A stretch of DNA of 64,000 nt from Daedaleopsis sinensis (Eukaryota; Basidiomycota; Agaricomycetes; Polyporales; Polyporaceae), in the NCBI GenBank assembly GCA_033807695.1, contig CM066300.1:4340001-4404000 (forward strand), read 5' to 3'. The position numbers and the translations under genes were made by a program. The notes under the pieces are model-generated. The model saw nothing but the letters and a program-made list of their open reading frames with translations, was not told the origin of the DNA and made no database searches. Positions within the stretch are counted from its first letter, which is position 1, and every line of letters starts with the position of its first letter. Shown one piece after another: positions 1-11,265 of the stretch.

Positions 1-33
1 CTGACTCTTCTGCACTCGGTCGACGGTTTCACT

Positions 34-1748
34 ATGTCAAAGCGTTCAGTTACGGAGATACAAACAGCCTCTGGGAGTCAGGCAGAGCCCCGAAAAACAC
101 CGCGCTCGGAGTCAAAACAGAAGGAACATGTCGTGGACGATGAGATGGGCGAATTTGAGGACGGATGGGAGGATGAGTACGAGAGCGACGAGGAGGTCCT
201 AGATTCGACAGCAGAGAAGGCAGATGATGGTATGTGCGTAACATATCTTATTGCAATTTACACATGCCGACCGCATACTCAGCCATGGATGTGGATGATG
301 ATGTTCTCCCCGCGATCGAAGAATCCGAAGAGCAGCCCCCCGCACCCGATGTGTTCTTACCTGGAGTACACCGGCTGGAGAAGGACGAAATATTGGAGCC
401 CGACGAATCTGTATACGTCATGCGACATAACATGACAGTCAACTGGCCTTGTCTATCCTTCGACATCTTGCGAGACAATCTCGGAGACCAGAGACAACGC
501 TATCCCGCAACTGCATATCTTGTTACCGGGACGCAAGCGGACGTCGCGAAGAACAACGAGCTGTCCGTCTACAAGATGAGTTCTTTGCAGAAGACACAAA
601 GAGAAAACGGTGAGTAGTCGTACAAACCTACGGGGCGCCCATTGGCTTAGATATCCATGGAAAGACTCCGACGATGAAGAGGACGACGACGACGACGCAC
701 TAGATGAAGATCCCGTCCTCGAACATCGTTCTGTGCCCCACCTAGGCGGCGTGAACCGCGTTCGCGCGCAACCACTCCCCTCCTCATCCCCGCTCCCCCC
801 AGTCTCCCAGCCGTACTTCGTCGCGAGCTGGTCCGAAACCGGCAAGGTGCACATATGGGACGTCCGCCCGCTCATAGAAGCGCTCGACGTCCCCGGGTAC
901 ACGATCGACAAGTCGCGTACGCACACGCCCGCGTTCACCGTCGCCTCGCACGGGCGCGCCGAGGGCTTCGCGATGGACTGGGCCTCGTCCGGGGACGCGA
1001 ACCCGTCCGCGCTCCGGCTGCTCACGGGCGACGTCCACGCGAAGATCTACCTGACGACGACGACGCCGTCGGGGTTCAACGCGCTCAGCCAGCCGTTCAC
1101 GGCGCACACGTCGAGCGTCGAGGACCTGCAGTGGAGCCCGTCCGAGCCGACCGTGTTCGCGTCGTGCTCGGCCGACCAGAGCGTGCAGATCTGGGACGTG
1201 CGCACCAAGGGCCGGAAGAGTGCGGCAGGGGTCGAGCGCGCGCACGAGAGCGACGTGAACGTCATCAGCTGGAACCGTGCGACGTCGTTTCTGCTGCTCA
1301 GCGGTGGTGACGAGGGCGGGATCAAGGTGTGGGACCTGCGGAACGTTAAGCAGAAGGGGTACGGCTTTTTTGTTCTGCTCTTGCATCCTTCGCAATTGCT
1401 GAGACACATCGCAGGACGACCGCACCTGACCCGACGCCAGTTGCGGCCTTCAGCTGGCACAACGCCCCCATTACTTCGATTGAATGGCATCCGACTGAAG
1501 ACTCTATCTTCGCAGCATCTGGAGCTGACGAACAAGTCACGCTCTGGGATCTTGCGGTCGAGCAGGATGACGAAGAGGCTGGCAGTATGAACGCAACGGA
1601 GGGTGGTAGGGATGTCCCACCGCAACTGTTGTTTGTCCACCAAGGCCAGAAGGATGTCAAAGAGATCCATTGGCATCCACAGATCCCCGGGACCGTCATC
1701 AGCACAGCATATGACGGCTTCAACATATTCAAAACGATCAGTGTATGA
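34..1748 (+). CDS. GRWD1/Rrb1-like WD40 ribosome-assembly protein
   Basis: Glutamate-rich WD-repeat protein, in known relatives (yeast Rrb1, human GRWD1) a nuclear chaperone for ribosomal protein L3 and 60S biogenesis. The N-terminus is very acidic (runs of D/E before residue 70). A conserved block follows with [20 protein letters not shown], then an acidic stretch, then WD repeats ending in [20 protein letters not shown] and [10 protein letters not shown]. The C-terminus reads [20 protein letters not shown] and stops at 1746-1748. Introns are visible near 229-283, 610-650 and 1359-1414. The second is odd: the best donor (GTGAGT at 610) with the only good acceptor (ends at 650) breaks the frame, whereas the weaker GT at 614 keeps it. 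Start chosen at the first ATG of the acidic N-terminus. Family assignment is confident; the intron 2 boundary is not. Confidence 0.88.
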
Positions 1749-1993
1749 TCGACATCACGCGGTGGGGCTGGTGGAGGTCGTCGCGCCGATCTGTATCATA
1801 ACTACATTGTATCTCTCTCATTGGTGTAGCGTTGCGTGCCAGTATTAGAATGTCCGGTGTTTGGTATGCTGATACATATGCCTGCAGTAGCATGAGTTAA
1901 TCTATCGAGTAGTGTCCAAGTCCACTCAAGCTAAGCTAGCAGTGAGCAGTTGAACGACGGAGAAAGCGATGTCGATGAGGAGGGTGTCAAATA

Positions 1994-3319
1994 TCAATAC
2001 ATAGAGGTTGCGTTGTTTCCTTTGGGTGTGCGGATCTGATGGTAGGAGTTAGTAGCTAGATCGCATGGTAGTGAGAGATTGGCGGTTGCCTTGTCGATGT
2101 TCTTGTGAAGGATATCCGTCAGGATGGCATAGATGGAGCGCAAGTCATAAAGATTCTGACGAGCGACATAGAGCTGCTTCTCGTCATGTTCCTTCAAAGC
2201 GAGCTACCAGGTGCTATTAGCAAGAGTGCGGGATACGATGCCGTCGGACTCACGGTATAGTCTTCTAGGTGCGGATACTTCATGATCTTACTGCATATCT
2301 TCGCACGAGTCAAGTAATCCTGACGAGCTGCGTCCCGGAGATTATAAGCACTCTCTTGGGAGCGATGTAGCTCAGAAAGAACATCTAGAATGGAAGTTAG
2401 TCACATGGAGGGCTACGGCGAACAACACAATACTGACCTTCTTGAATCTGGACGCCTAAAGTATGCTGTTAACCTGTATAAATTATACCCAATCGATTCT
2501 TGCTCACCAAAATTATCCCCACTAAGAGTATCATCAGCGTCATGAATACCAACGGCCAAATCCGATCGACTCACTCCTCGATCCTAAACCACATAATAGT
2601 CAGCGTAGGATCTCATGAAGAAAGAAACCGCGGACTCACTTTGGCATAGAAAGGTTAATCCACAATTTGACCTTGTCCTGCATGACATTAAGTAACCGGG
2701 TTCCGCAACGATATACGAGGGTTGCGTACGCAGAGTTCCGCGAGCGTTTCACACTCTCGCTTCAACTGGTCGTGAATGGCAACGTTGTGTTTGTTGGAGA
2801 ACATATGTCCTGGGTGCTTGGCGTGGCGAGCGTCGTTGGACGCGGTACCGTTTGAGCCGCTTGCTCCGTTGACAGCATCTCCTGAGACGAGCTTGCGTTT
2901 CTTCGACTCTGGTTCCGAAGGTGGAGCTGGGGTGGGATATACTGTAGCATCTGTCGTGTGTGGCGAATGGGAGGAATGAAAAGGTGACGATGCTTCGCGT
3001 GTCGAGTCTATGATTTCTTGCATCTCTCTTCCATCCAGCTGTCAGTAGGTGGTACATGGTCCAGTGCACTAGTTTACTTACAAGACCTGGAGTATTGAAA
3101 GGGTGAACGGGCGAGCGATACCAGGACTATGGAGCACGCACCTTCTGCGGGAATATCTTAAACACAACCTCCTCGGCCGTGGTAGTTGCGCTGGCGCGGT
3201 ATTCCTGGCGCGTCAGCAGAACAAGGTAAGGCGCGGTGTAGTGACTGAGAGACCCGGTTTGTGCGACGTACATCGAGTCTCTTCTTAGTGTCCTTGTCAA
3301 TGCTGAGCTTGTGAGACAT
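1994..3319 (-). CDS. Proteasome activator PA28-gamma/REG-gamma homologue
   Basis: PA28 family proteins form heptameric rings that cap and open the 20S proteasome without ATP. By hand I get ten exons: 3272-3319, 3138-3204, 3082-3086, 2730-3038, 2640-2677, 2575-2583, 2508-2521, 2438-2455, 2254-2384 and 1994-2203. They sum to 849 nt, giving 282 residues. Family landmarks are the N-terminal helix (LDEYRASATTTAEEVVFKIF), KVKLWINLSMPKIEDGDNFG (the activation-loop region of PA28), AKICSKIMKYPHLEDY, and a C-terminus ending SMY that corresponds to the 20S-docking tail (TLY in vertebrate PSME3). A Lys/Arg stretch (ESKKRKL) in the loop insert could be a nuclear signal. Four exons are micro-exons (5, 9, 14 and 18 nt). 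Family call is strong; the 5-nt exon is inferred from frame and spacing. Confidence 0.88.
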
Positions 3320-3704
3320 TATGGTCGTTAGATTGACAAGTAATCTGGTTACGTGGGACGCGGTAGGCAGGTCTCAGGGGCGTGGAGCACAGTGAGAGGT
3401 GATGGGAGGTGGGTAGAGTCGACGTCGCTGCAGCACAGTGCAGCGCCGGGTTAACGGCGACGACCTCATCCAAGCGCCCATTCATAGACAAGATCTCGAT
3501 TGCCGGGCCACGTGAGCGTTTAGCGCGGTCCCGGTAACGAGCCCGTAGGACTTTGAGGTTTGAGCAGCGACTTGACACACCACCACTCTCCTCGTTGCAG
3601 CCGTTCTACGAGACTCGAAGCTTGGTCTCTTGCTCTGCGCTACTATCTGCTGTCGCCTCTTGCCCTGGGCACTCTGCCTCCTGAATTGTCAATTGTAGAC
3701 TGCA
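3320..3704. promoter_or_regulatory. Shared divergent promoter of PA28-gamma and TAF1
   Basis: This 385-bp stretch separates two genes transcribed away from each other. It contains an E-box palindrome CACGTG at 3509-3514 and pyrimidine-rich tracts near 3590-3690 upstream of the TAF1 start. No TATA box is obvious. The regulatory role is inferred from position only. Confidence 0.4.
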
Positions 3705-6700
3705 ATGTCTGGCCAGGTACTTCAGACAACAGATAACCTTCTGACCATATACCTGACGCAGCCACACAGGATGAGGACAGTGTGATCGCCACGCTTACTG
3801 GGTTCTCCCTCAGCAATGTTCTCACTGGGCTTGATCTTCCTACGGGGCCGGGACTGTCGAACCAACTTGGTATATCCGGAGTGCCCTCAATCAGCGCAAA
3901 GCAGATATATAACGACAAATGGGACGAGGACGATGATGTGGTGGTTGGTCCAGGAGAGGGTCAGGACTGGGAGGATGAGGTGGACAGAGAGCTTGCGGAA
4001 GAGGAGGAGGAGACGGACGACCAAGGGGGTCAGGTCAAGATGGAGGTCGAGTCGCCCGCACACATAGGTCAAAGGCTTAAACGCAAACGGGTCATACGAC
4101 GCTTTGTCGAGAGACCGAAGACCGTGTATGAACGTTTCCCCACGTTTGAGAAGAATAAGGTTCTCGACTTCACGGAGTTGTTCAAGGGTGTCACCGTGCA
4201 CAAATCCCGTGTTCTCAAGCGGCCCTTCACCAGTAAGTCTCATCATCTCCGCGAACTGTTAGCTTGCCTCACACTTTGATAGTCGAGTCCGTATACCCAA
4301 GGAAGAAGGATGTGCCAAAGAACTTCCTCCAGGCCATCGTCGGTGATACTCGACGTCAGGTCCAGAGTAAACGCGTCGAGACTGTGGCGTCTCCTGACGT
4401 TGAACGGGATCTACGACATGCTCTTGAGGTAAGTACTGTCACGTCCTTTCCAACTCACAACTCAGGGTCCACACGTGTTCCGTCGTCCCAGGGAAATCTT
4501 GATGGTCTGGTCTCCCCACCTGTCGATGACCGTTCATTCGACCTCGTGAATATCACCAATTGGAATGAGAAGATTATTTGGGATGCAGACGACAATATCC
4601 CTCCATCAGTTGTGTTGCCTGAAAACAACCTTGCTGCACCACTCAATAAGGCTCTTGAGACTGGAGATTGGACTCAGAGTATCATTTGGGGCCCGCGCGA
4701 ACCTTTCAAGGACTTCACCCAGTTAGAGTTGGATGAACATGATGTGACTCAGGATGACCGACCAGCCAGTCAGTACTTGTGGATACGCGTCTCATTCCCT
4801 TTTTGCTTATGACATTGACATTACAGCTCAAGAAGTCGCACGCCCTCGGAAGCGTATCCGCACAGACAATCAACCGAAAGACAAGTTCAACATTTCCAAC
4901 GATCAGTTCTACGAGGTTTCAAAGGAGGGGGGCCGGCATCGCGTCCGACAAACCTTTGGTCAGCTGGTTGTGGAACATGCCTACCCTGCGCAGAAGTTGC
5001 AACTACCATTCGTAAGACGTTGCGACGTGAAATCTATTGGCGGGATCTGACTTTGTTTTCCTGCAGTACAAGACACGTCTTTCCAAGCAGGAAGCCCGCT
5101 CCTTTCATCGTCCCCCTCTTCAAATCCCGGCAAACATCGAGATCACCTTCAGCAAGGTCCGCACGGCGAAGAAGAAGAAAGACAGGGCTGGTCGCAAAGT
5201 GGGAAAGGGTGGCGACATTGGCGAAGGTTTGCACCGCACTGGCGACCTGAGTTTGCGCGACACCAGCAATTTCGTTCTTTTCGAGTTTTCAGAAGAACAT
5301 CCTCCGATTATCTCGAACTTCGGTATGGGGAGCATCTTAGTGAACTACTACCGAAAGAAGAGTGAAAAAGATGACTATGTGCCGAAGGTACGTCTCCTGT
5401 TCCAACTAGTCTTCTCCATTCAACTCACTTGTCACAGAGCGAACTCGGGGAGCCTATCGTCATTGAGCCACAGGATGAGTCTCCGTTCATGAAGTTCGGT
5501 TATGTATACCCAGGGCAGACAGTCCCTGCGTTATACAACAACCTCCTCCGTGCTCCTCTCTTCCGGCAGAAATCCTACAACACAGACTTTTTGATCATTC
5601 GGTATGTCAGGGAGACCCTGTCCGCTGATCTCATTCGTTGACGTGGGTATAGAGCAACCATTAAGGGAGAGTCGAAGTACTACATCAGGGAGATCAGTAA
5701 CCTCTTCGTGGTCGGCCAGACATATCCTGTCACTGAGGTTCCTGGCCCACACTCTCGTAAGATCACCAACACTATCAAGCTACGCCTCCAAATCATCGCG
5801 TTCAAGCTGCTGGAGAAGAGTACCGAGAAACGGTTGAAGATTTCACGGCTCATGAAGTACTTCCCCGACCAGAACGAGCTACAGATGCGACAGCGTCTCA
5901 AGGTACGAGAAAATCCTTTTCTTCGGTCAGCGCAGTCCTTAAATCGATACCTCCAGGAATTCATGGAGTATCACCGTCGCGGACCGCACCAGGGCTTCTG
6001 GCGACTCAAAAGCAACTGGACTATTCCCTCTGACACCGACATGCTCAAGATGGTCACTCCCGAACAAGTTGTGTTGTCGGAGAGTATGCAGGTTGGTCAG
6101 CGCCATCTCCAGGACTCTGGATACAGCTACAACGGCGAAGTCGCGGAGGAAGACGAAGGCAACCTCTCCATTGAGCAACAGCTGGCGCCGTGGATTACGA
6201 CGAAGAACTTCCTATTCGCCACCCAAGCCAAGGCGATGTTGAAGTTACACGGAGAGGGCGACCCAACTGGTCGCGGCGAGGCGTTCAGCTTCGTCCGGGT
6301 CTCCATGAAGGACATCTTCGTCAAGGCTGGCGAGGACTATGAGCAGAAGCTTGGTATTGTCTTTGTGTGCCCTGCGAATCCATCCCTCGCCGCTGACTAG
6401 TCCTTGTGCAGCCGAGGCCGAAAATCGCCCCAAGTCTGCACATCGGTACAACGTCGCCGAGCAGCAGCTGATCTACAAGTCAGAGATCGAGCGCATCTGG
6501 AAAGCTCAGTTCGACTCGCTCAGTCGCAAGGATGAACCAGAGCTATCGGAAGAAGAGGAAGATAAGAAGGCCCAGGAGAAGGATAAAAAGTCGTTGCGCA
6601 GGCAGTCGATGTTCGAGGGCTATACTCCTGCGCAGTCGCCAATGTTCCACCCGGAAACACCCGGGCCTGCCTCCCCTACGTTCAGCAGAGGCTCGTCGCT

Positions 6701-7580
6701 CGTACGAGATGTGTTGCGTGAGGGCAGTCAAGGTCCCGAGGCCAGGCGAGTGCTGAGGATCAGACGCTTCGAGGACGGGGAGTGGAAGACAGAGATCGTG
6801 AGGGACGCCGCAGTCATCAGCGCCTACGTGAAGAAGCGCCAGGCGATTGAGGAAGAGAACACGACTGCCGACGCCCTTGCCCCAACCGGCGACGCTGACA
6901 GAGACAGACGAGCGAAGAAGAGGTGAGCTGACATGCTGACTAGTCTGCCTTGCACCACACTGACGTGCGTTCACAGGATCGAGGAGGAGATTGCACGCAT
7001 GAAGAAGAACCAAGAGCGACGGCTGCACCGCAAGAATGCGAAGATCGTCAAGGAAGGCGGAACACCATTGCAGCTCGGTCGCCCCATCAAGCCAGACACG
7101 ACGGTGAGCCCTGCCCGATGGAGTGTCGTCCGTTGCATGTTCCCGCTGACGTCGCCAACGTTCTCCAGCGTCGTTGCGGCCATTGTGGTCAGATGGGACA
7201 CATGAGTAAGCCTGCCGCGAGCTTCCCCTCTAGACGTCGACTCATCTCGTCCCACTGCAGAAACCAACCGCAAGTGTCCACGGTGGGCAGAGTTCAACCA
7301 GGGCACCCCGCCCCTGCCAACACCCTCCGCAGCGAGCCCTCCCGCGACGTCCCCCACGGGCACCGGTTCCTTCGCCCTCGGCGCTGGCCCCGATAGCTTG
7401 TTCTCCCCGGGTGCCTCGAGCTCTTTACGTCCTGGTCCCGCGCTGGGGTTCGCGGGCTCCCATGGGCCTTCCCCACTTGCGACGAGTCCGCCGATGGTCC
7501 CAATGGACGAGGACGAGGACGAGTTCCCCGCGACACCCTCTGGGGCCCCCAAAATAAAGCTGACGCTCAAGAAGTCGTAG
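3705..7580 (+). CDS. TFIID subunit TAF1 (fungal type, no bromodomain)
   Basis: TAF1 is the scaffold of TFIID, which binds TBP and core promoters in the nucleus. Exon 1 is only four codons (3705-3716); coding resumes at 3770. Order of features: an acidic N-terminus (DEDDDVVVGPGEGQDWEDEV), the conserved central DUF3591/TAF1 domain (for example GYVYPGQTVPALYNNLLRAP, YYIREISNLFVVGQTYPV and RLKISRLMKYFPDQNELQMR), a charged linker (EEEEDKKAQEKDKKSLRRQS), a basic helix (RIEEEIARMKKNQERR), and a CCHC zinc knuckle (CGHCGQMGHMKTNRKCPRW) split by an intron near 7205-7260. The tail is Pro/Ser-rich and ends KIKLTLKKS. No bromodomains follow, as is usual for fungi. At least ten introns are visible, several with alternative nearby AGs. 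Confidence 0.9.
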
Positions 7581-7940
7581 TCTTCCTCTTCGCGGGCTGC
7601 GGACCTGCCATCTGTGTTTCTGGGCTCTAGACTGGACGTGCTATCGCTCGTGCTGTACGTTATTGTGCCATCTCGCCCCTCCCCCACTGTAGCTGTAGAA
7701 TTTGGATTGCTGTAACAATACGACTGGCCTCTTCCGCCGACTCCGCGTCTGACGGGTCGTGGTATTTTCCGCTGCCTTGGCGGGCGTGTCGCCTCGTCAT
7801 CTGCTTGCTGGGGAGCTTGGTCGTTCCCAACCACTCGGTGGCAGCTCTCCGCCGGCTCCCCGTCGGTCGGGTCGACGCTCAAGCTGGAACAAGCTCGCGA
7901 ATCCTTGGCTATTGCACGAGTCGAGCGCACCCCCCCGAAT

Positions 7941-8010
7941 ATATTTTTGGGGCGTGGGTGCCGGGGTACGTCGAGCATGAGTCATGGGCACGTCGCGCTT
8001 GGTGTGACCA
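7941..8010. repeat. Diverged repeat copy A
   Basis: Begins ATATTTTTGGGGCGTGGG and about 55 bp later has TTGGTGTGACC; farther on come GTAACCAC near 8088 and GTACCGGCTTCTCGGGG near 8196. The same landmarks in the same order recur at 8774-8835, 10032-10095 and 10649-10790. Confidence 0.4.
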
Positions 8011-8700
8011 ACGACGTGCGCGCGTACACCGCCGCTGCGCCGCCGTCGCCGCCGCCCGCTCGGGTGTGCAGCACGCAGCTGCACCATGTAACCACCCTTC
8101 GGCAGGATGGGGTTCTTGATCGCGAACTCGGAGTCGGTACAGCGGTGTGGGTATCACGACCTCACAGTAGGTACCGGTGGAACAGAATGTGTGGGTACCG
8201 GCTTCTCGGGGTAGCCTAGGTAAGGCCGGATATGGGAGACGGAATACTTACCGCTTCCGTATCCACGGTTCGAGCTGCTGCTGCCATAATAGTAACTCAC
8301 AGCAGGCGGGATCCAGGCGTGCGCTTCGGCGTTAGCGAGGGAATCTGGATACGGGACGACTGATGGCGCGGTCGCTCGCGCGGTTCTCACTTCTCTCACA
8401 TGCCGCGGTTCATGGGAGATCTGCAATCTGGCACGGGCGCATGCTGCACCACTGTCTGCAGCTCGAGCTCGGGACGACGTGTGCGTTCTGATGGGCCAGG
8501 AGGGCCGTAGGCGGCCCAGCTGCACCCCGCAACGGCGGCGTGTGTGTGGTAAGAGGACTGGAAAGCGTTTGGCGATTCGCAGGACGGACCGAGAGCAGCG
8601 ACGCGGAGTCCGCAGTACTGCTCACCGACCTTTGCCACCCTCCAGGCCCCGATCCTCGACACGCCGTCCTGCTGGTAGACCCATTCCGTCGGCACCCCGT
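7960..8700 (-). pseudogene. Unrecognised coding-like sequence, possibly a decayed or intron-rich gene
   Basis: Read on the minus strand, separate frames give segments that look like real protein: AHGVPTEWVYQQDGVSRIGA around 8610-8700, VPYPDSLANAEAHAWIPPAV with a Ser/Gly/Tyr stretch around 8265-8360, YPEKPVPTHSVPPVPTV around 8165-8220, and SEFAIKNPILPKGGYMVQLR around 8055-8130. Donor and acceptor sites (GTAAGT after the Gly-rich segment, then CCTAG before YPEK) can join at least two of them. I do not recognise the family and could not find a convincing start or stop. It may be one intact copy of the element whose fragments recur to 10.9 kb, or it may be dead. Confidence 0.25.
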
Positions 8701-8773
8701 GCGCGGGGCTGACGTAGGGTACCAGGCTGGCGAGTGCGACTCGGACGCGTCATTGCAGGTCATTGCGCCTCGA

Positions 8774-8835
8774 GTATTTTTGGCCGTGGGCTGCGCCGAG
8801 CTGCATAATCAGTGTAGGAGACTGCTTGGTGCGAA
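8774..8835. repeat. Diverged repeat copy B
   Basis: Starts GTATTTTTGGCCGTGGG, followed about 46 bp later by TTGGTGCGAACGA. A related GTACCGGTTGCTCGG lies near 9337. Strongly diverged from copies A and C. Confidence 0.35.
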
Positions 8836-10648
8836 CGACGAGCGAGGCGGAGTGTGCTTTGCCGCCTGTTCTCCGCGGGGAGGCCTATCTCATGACAGTG
8901 ACTGTTGCGCTGGAGCTGTGCCTGCACCACACACGCTGCAGTCCGCGTCGGCCCGCCACGGGCTCGGTGATCATAGGATTGGGGCGCGGGTTGAGTGCTG
9001 AATATGGATCCTGCTTTGTTCCGTGCACGGCGACTCCGCCGCGACTCAGCGAGCAGCGACCCTGACTAGTCGCTGCTGGGGCTTCCGGACCGACTGTATC
9101 CACGCCGCCTCGTAAGGCTCGCCCGCATGCGCGAAGTCGCCATCCCAGCAACTCGACCGCTTCTCGAATCTGATGAGTCGGAAGAAGAGGCGAAAGCGGC
9201 GTAGGGCCACACCGACACGATGCTACTGAGCACCCCATGGTGCGATATGTTGCTCCTTTGGCAGGCCAGGGACGACGCGAGGGTTCCTGCGCAGCGGTTG
9301 TGCGAACATGGATGAACAAGTGTGCTCTGTGTACGTACCGGTTGCTCGGTGCCCCGATGGGGCCCGGGGGAGTGGGATGCAATTTGAGTTAGCGTCCGCC
9401 CCGGGAGCCGTCCCCATGAATTGCATCGACGGCTGGCGCGGAATGCTGCAATGCTACGAGGGAGACATGCTGCGTGTCTGCACGGCTGGCTGCTTACGGC
9501 ACGGGTTATGTGGAAGTATCAGAGCCTCATGGCATGGGAGTCGCTCAGCACGGATCCGACGGGCGACCTAACCGACTTTGGGGCCGTCGTTGTTGTCTGT
9601 CGGGGGGCGGGGCCTTGTGATCAGCGTCGCAGGTGGACGTGTAGCCCGGCTTCTGGGCTCGTCGTGAAGCCAGTCCGACAGCCCATGGGAGGTGGTCTGA
9701 ATGGCTGCCCCAGAAAGAGCAAACAGGGCTTACCTCACGCAGACTCCATTGCGACGGACGATGGGCGAGATAGGCGGGAGAACATTCGTTCCGTCGGAAA
9801 CTACGACACAATCGGTCGTTCTGGTAGAGCCGCTAGGCCGTCTTTGTCAAGCTCTTCCTCAGGGCCTGCTGGGGAGCACTGAATGGCCTTGATGATCACA
9901 GACATCACCGTGAGTGCAGGGCAGCCGCGATTGAATGTGTCGCAGGACGCGAGCGGAGCTGGACAGACGATTGGTAACCTCGTGAACTACCCGCCATGGC
10001 GAGCCGCGAGGCTCCGTCGCTCTGGAGTCACGTAACCACAGAGCCGCGGGGCGTGAGTGTGAGTGAGTGGGTGGTACACGTACCGGTTTATCGGGGCGCC
10101 AACTTGCACCGGGTGTGTGGAACGCAATCCTCGACAATGCTCTGTATGAGTCCACGGCTCGAGGGACGCGGGATATCTCTATGACCGTGACGGCATTTCT
10201 CGCACGTCATGACTGTGCGATCTCGGGGAATCCGTAGGTGCGCAGACAAACGCGCCGTTAATGATTGGCTCGTTCGGCGTGAGCAGATAGTAATCGCGGT
10301 TAAGGAAATCAGGAGGTACAGACAATGTATGTGCGGATACCTAGCGCAAACCTGCTCTAGAAGCACGGGGAGCTATGGAGAATGATAGCTCGTCTCCAAG
10401 GTACCATTGAGAGGACATAGAACGCACGTTCTTTGGGCCCCTCAAGATAACGCTAAGAAGGAGGTTTGCGGTATCTTGGCCGGGGGTCTCGCACCGGTGA
10501 TATCACGAATGGTACCCGTGATGACTGGTCGGTGCTCGTCCCAGAGCTTCCGCTACACCGGTATGACCAGCACACGCCGTCAGCTTCCCTTCAGAAATGC
10601 TTGGATCAGCATACTTGCGAAATCTTGGACGGGTCACCCGCCATGAAA

Positions 10649-10790
10649 TTATTTTTGGTCGTGGGTAGTGGGCGGCCTAGGAGCAGCCGCGACAGTGCGG
10701 TCCATTTCTTGGTGTGACGGCAATTTTTCTCGTCGCTGGCCTCGTGAGCGGTCTTGCGAGCGGCTGGACAATAGTGGCGCCCCGTAACCA
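10649..10790. repeat. Diverged repeat copy C
   Basis: Starts TTATTTTTGGTCGTGGG, followed by TTGGTGTGACGG at about 10709 and GTAACCACAG at about 10785. The spacing of the last two landmarks is close to that in copy A (about 76 against 87 bp). A partial fourth copy has GTAACCACAG at about 10035 and GTACCGGTTTATCGGGG at about 10080. Confidence 0.35.
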
Positions 10791-11265
10791 CAGCTCCGCA
10801 TCGTGCGGGCGTGTGTCATTGCGGAGAAAAGAGTAGGCGTCGCGACTGGGCCGGTGTTCTAGCGGGTTCCGGCGGTAGAAAGACGGAAACAACGTAACGC
10901 TTATTGCCTCCTTACCCCTGGCTTGAGAAGAGGACATGGAGCGGATGAGGAGAGGAAGCTTGCGGTTTGTCCTCGTCTTCGCACGGCGGACGACTAAGCC
11001 ATTCCTGGGAGCCGTCAGATGCCCACGAAAGATCCCCCTCCTCCCGCGGCCATGGGTCGGGTCAATACTCTCTGCGAGGCAGTGTCGTAAGGCCTCTGAT
11101 GTTCGAGAAGGAAAAGCCATACCAAAGTCTGCGCAGTGCAAATTCAGCCATTCAGGTGTGTTCCCTGGTTCTCGTTGACGACGATTCGGAACTTGAAGCC
11201 GTGTGTGTGCCCGTTTAGTCAGTGCAATCAGAAGGACCGCCGCACTTCTCATCGGCTGAACATAA

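Noticed and set aside
6971..7978. 335-codon minus-strand frame
   Set aside because: Antisense to the TAF1 zinc-knuckle and tail exons, which have clear family motifs.
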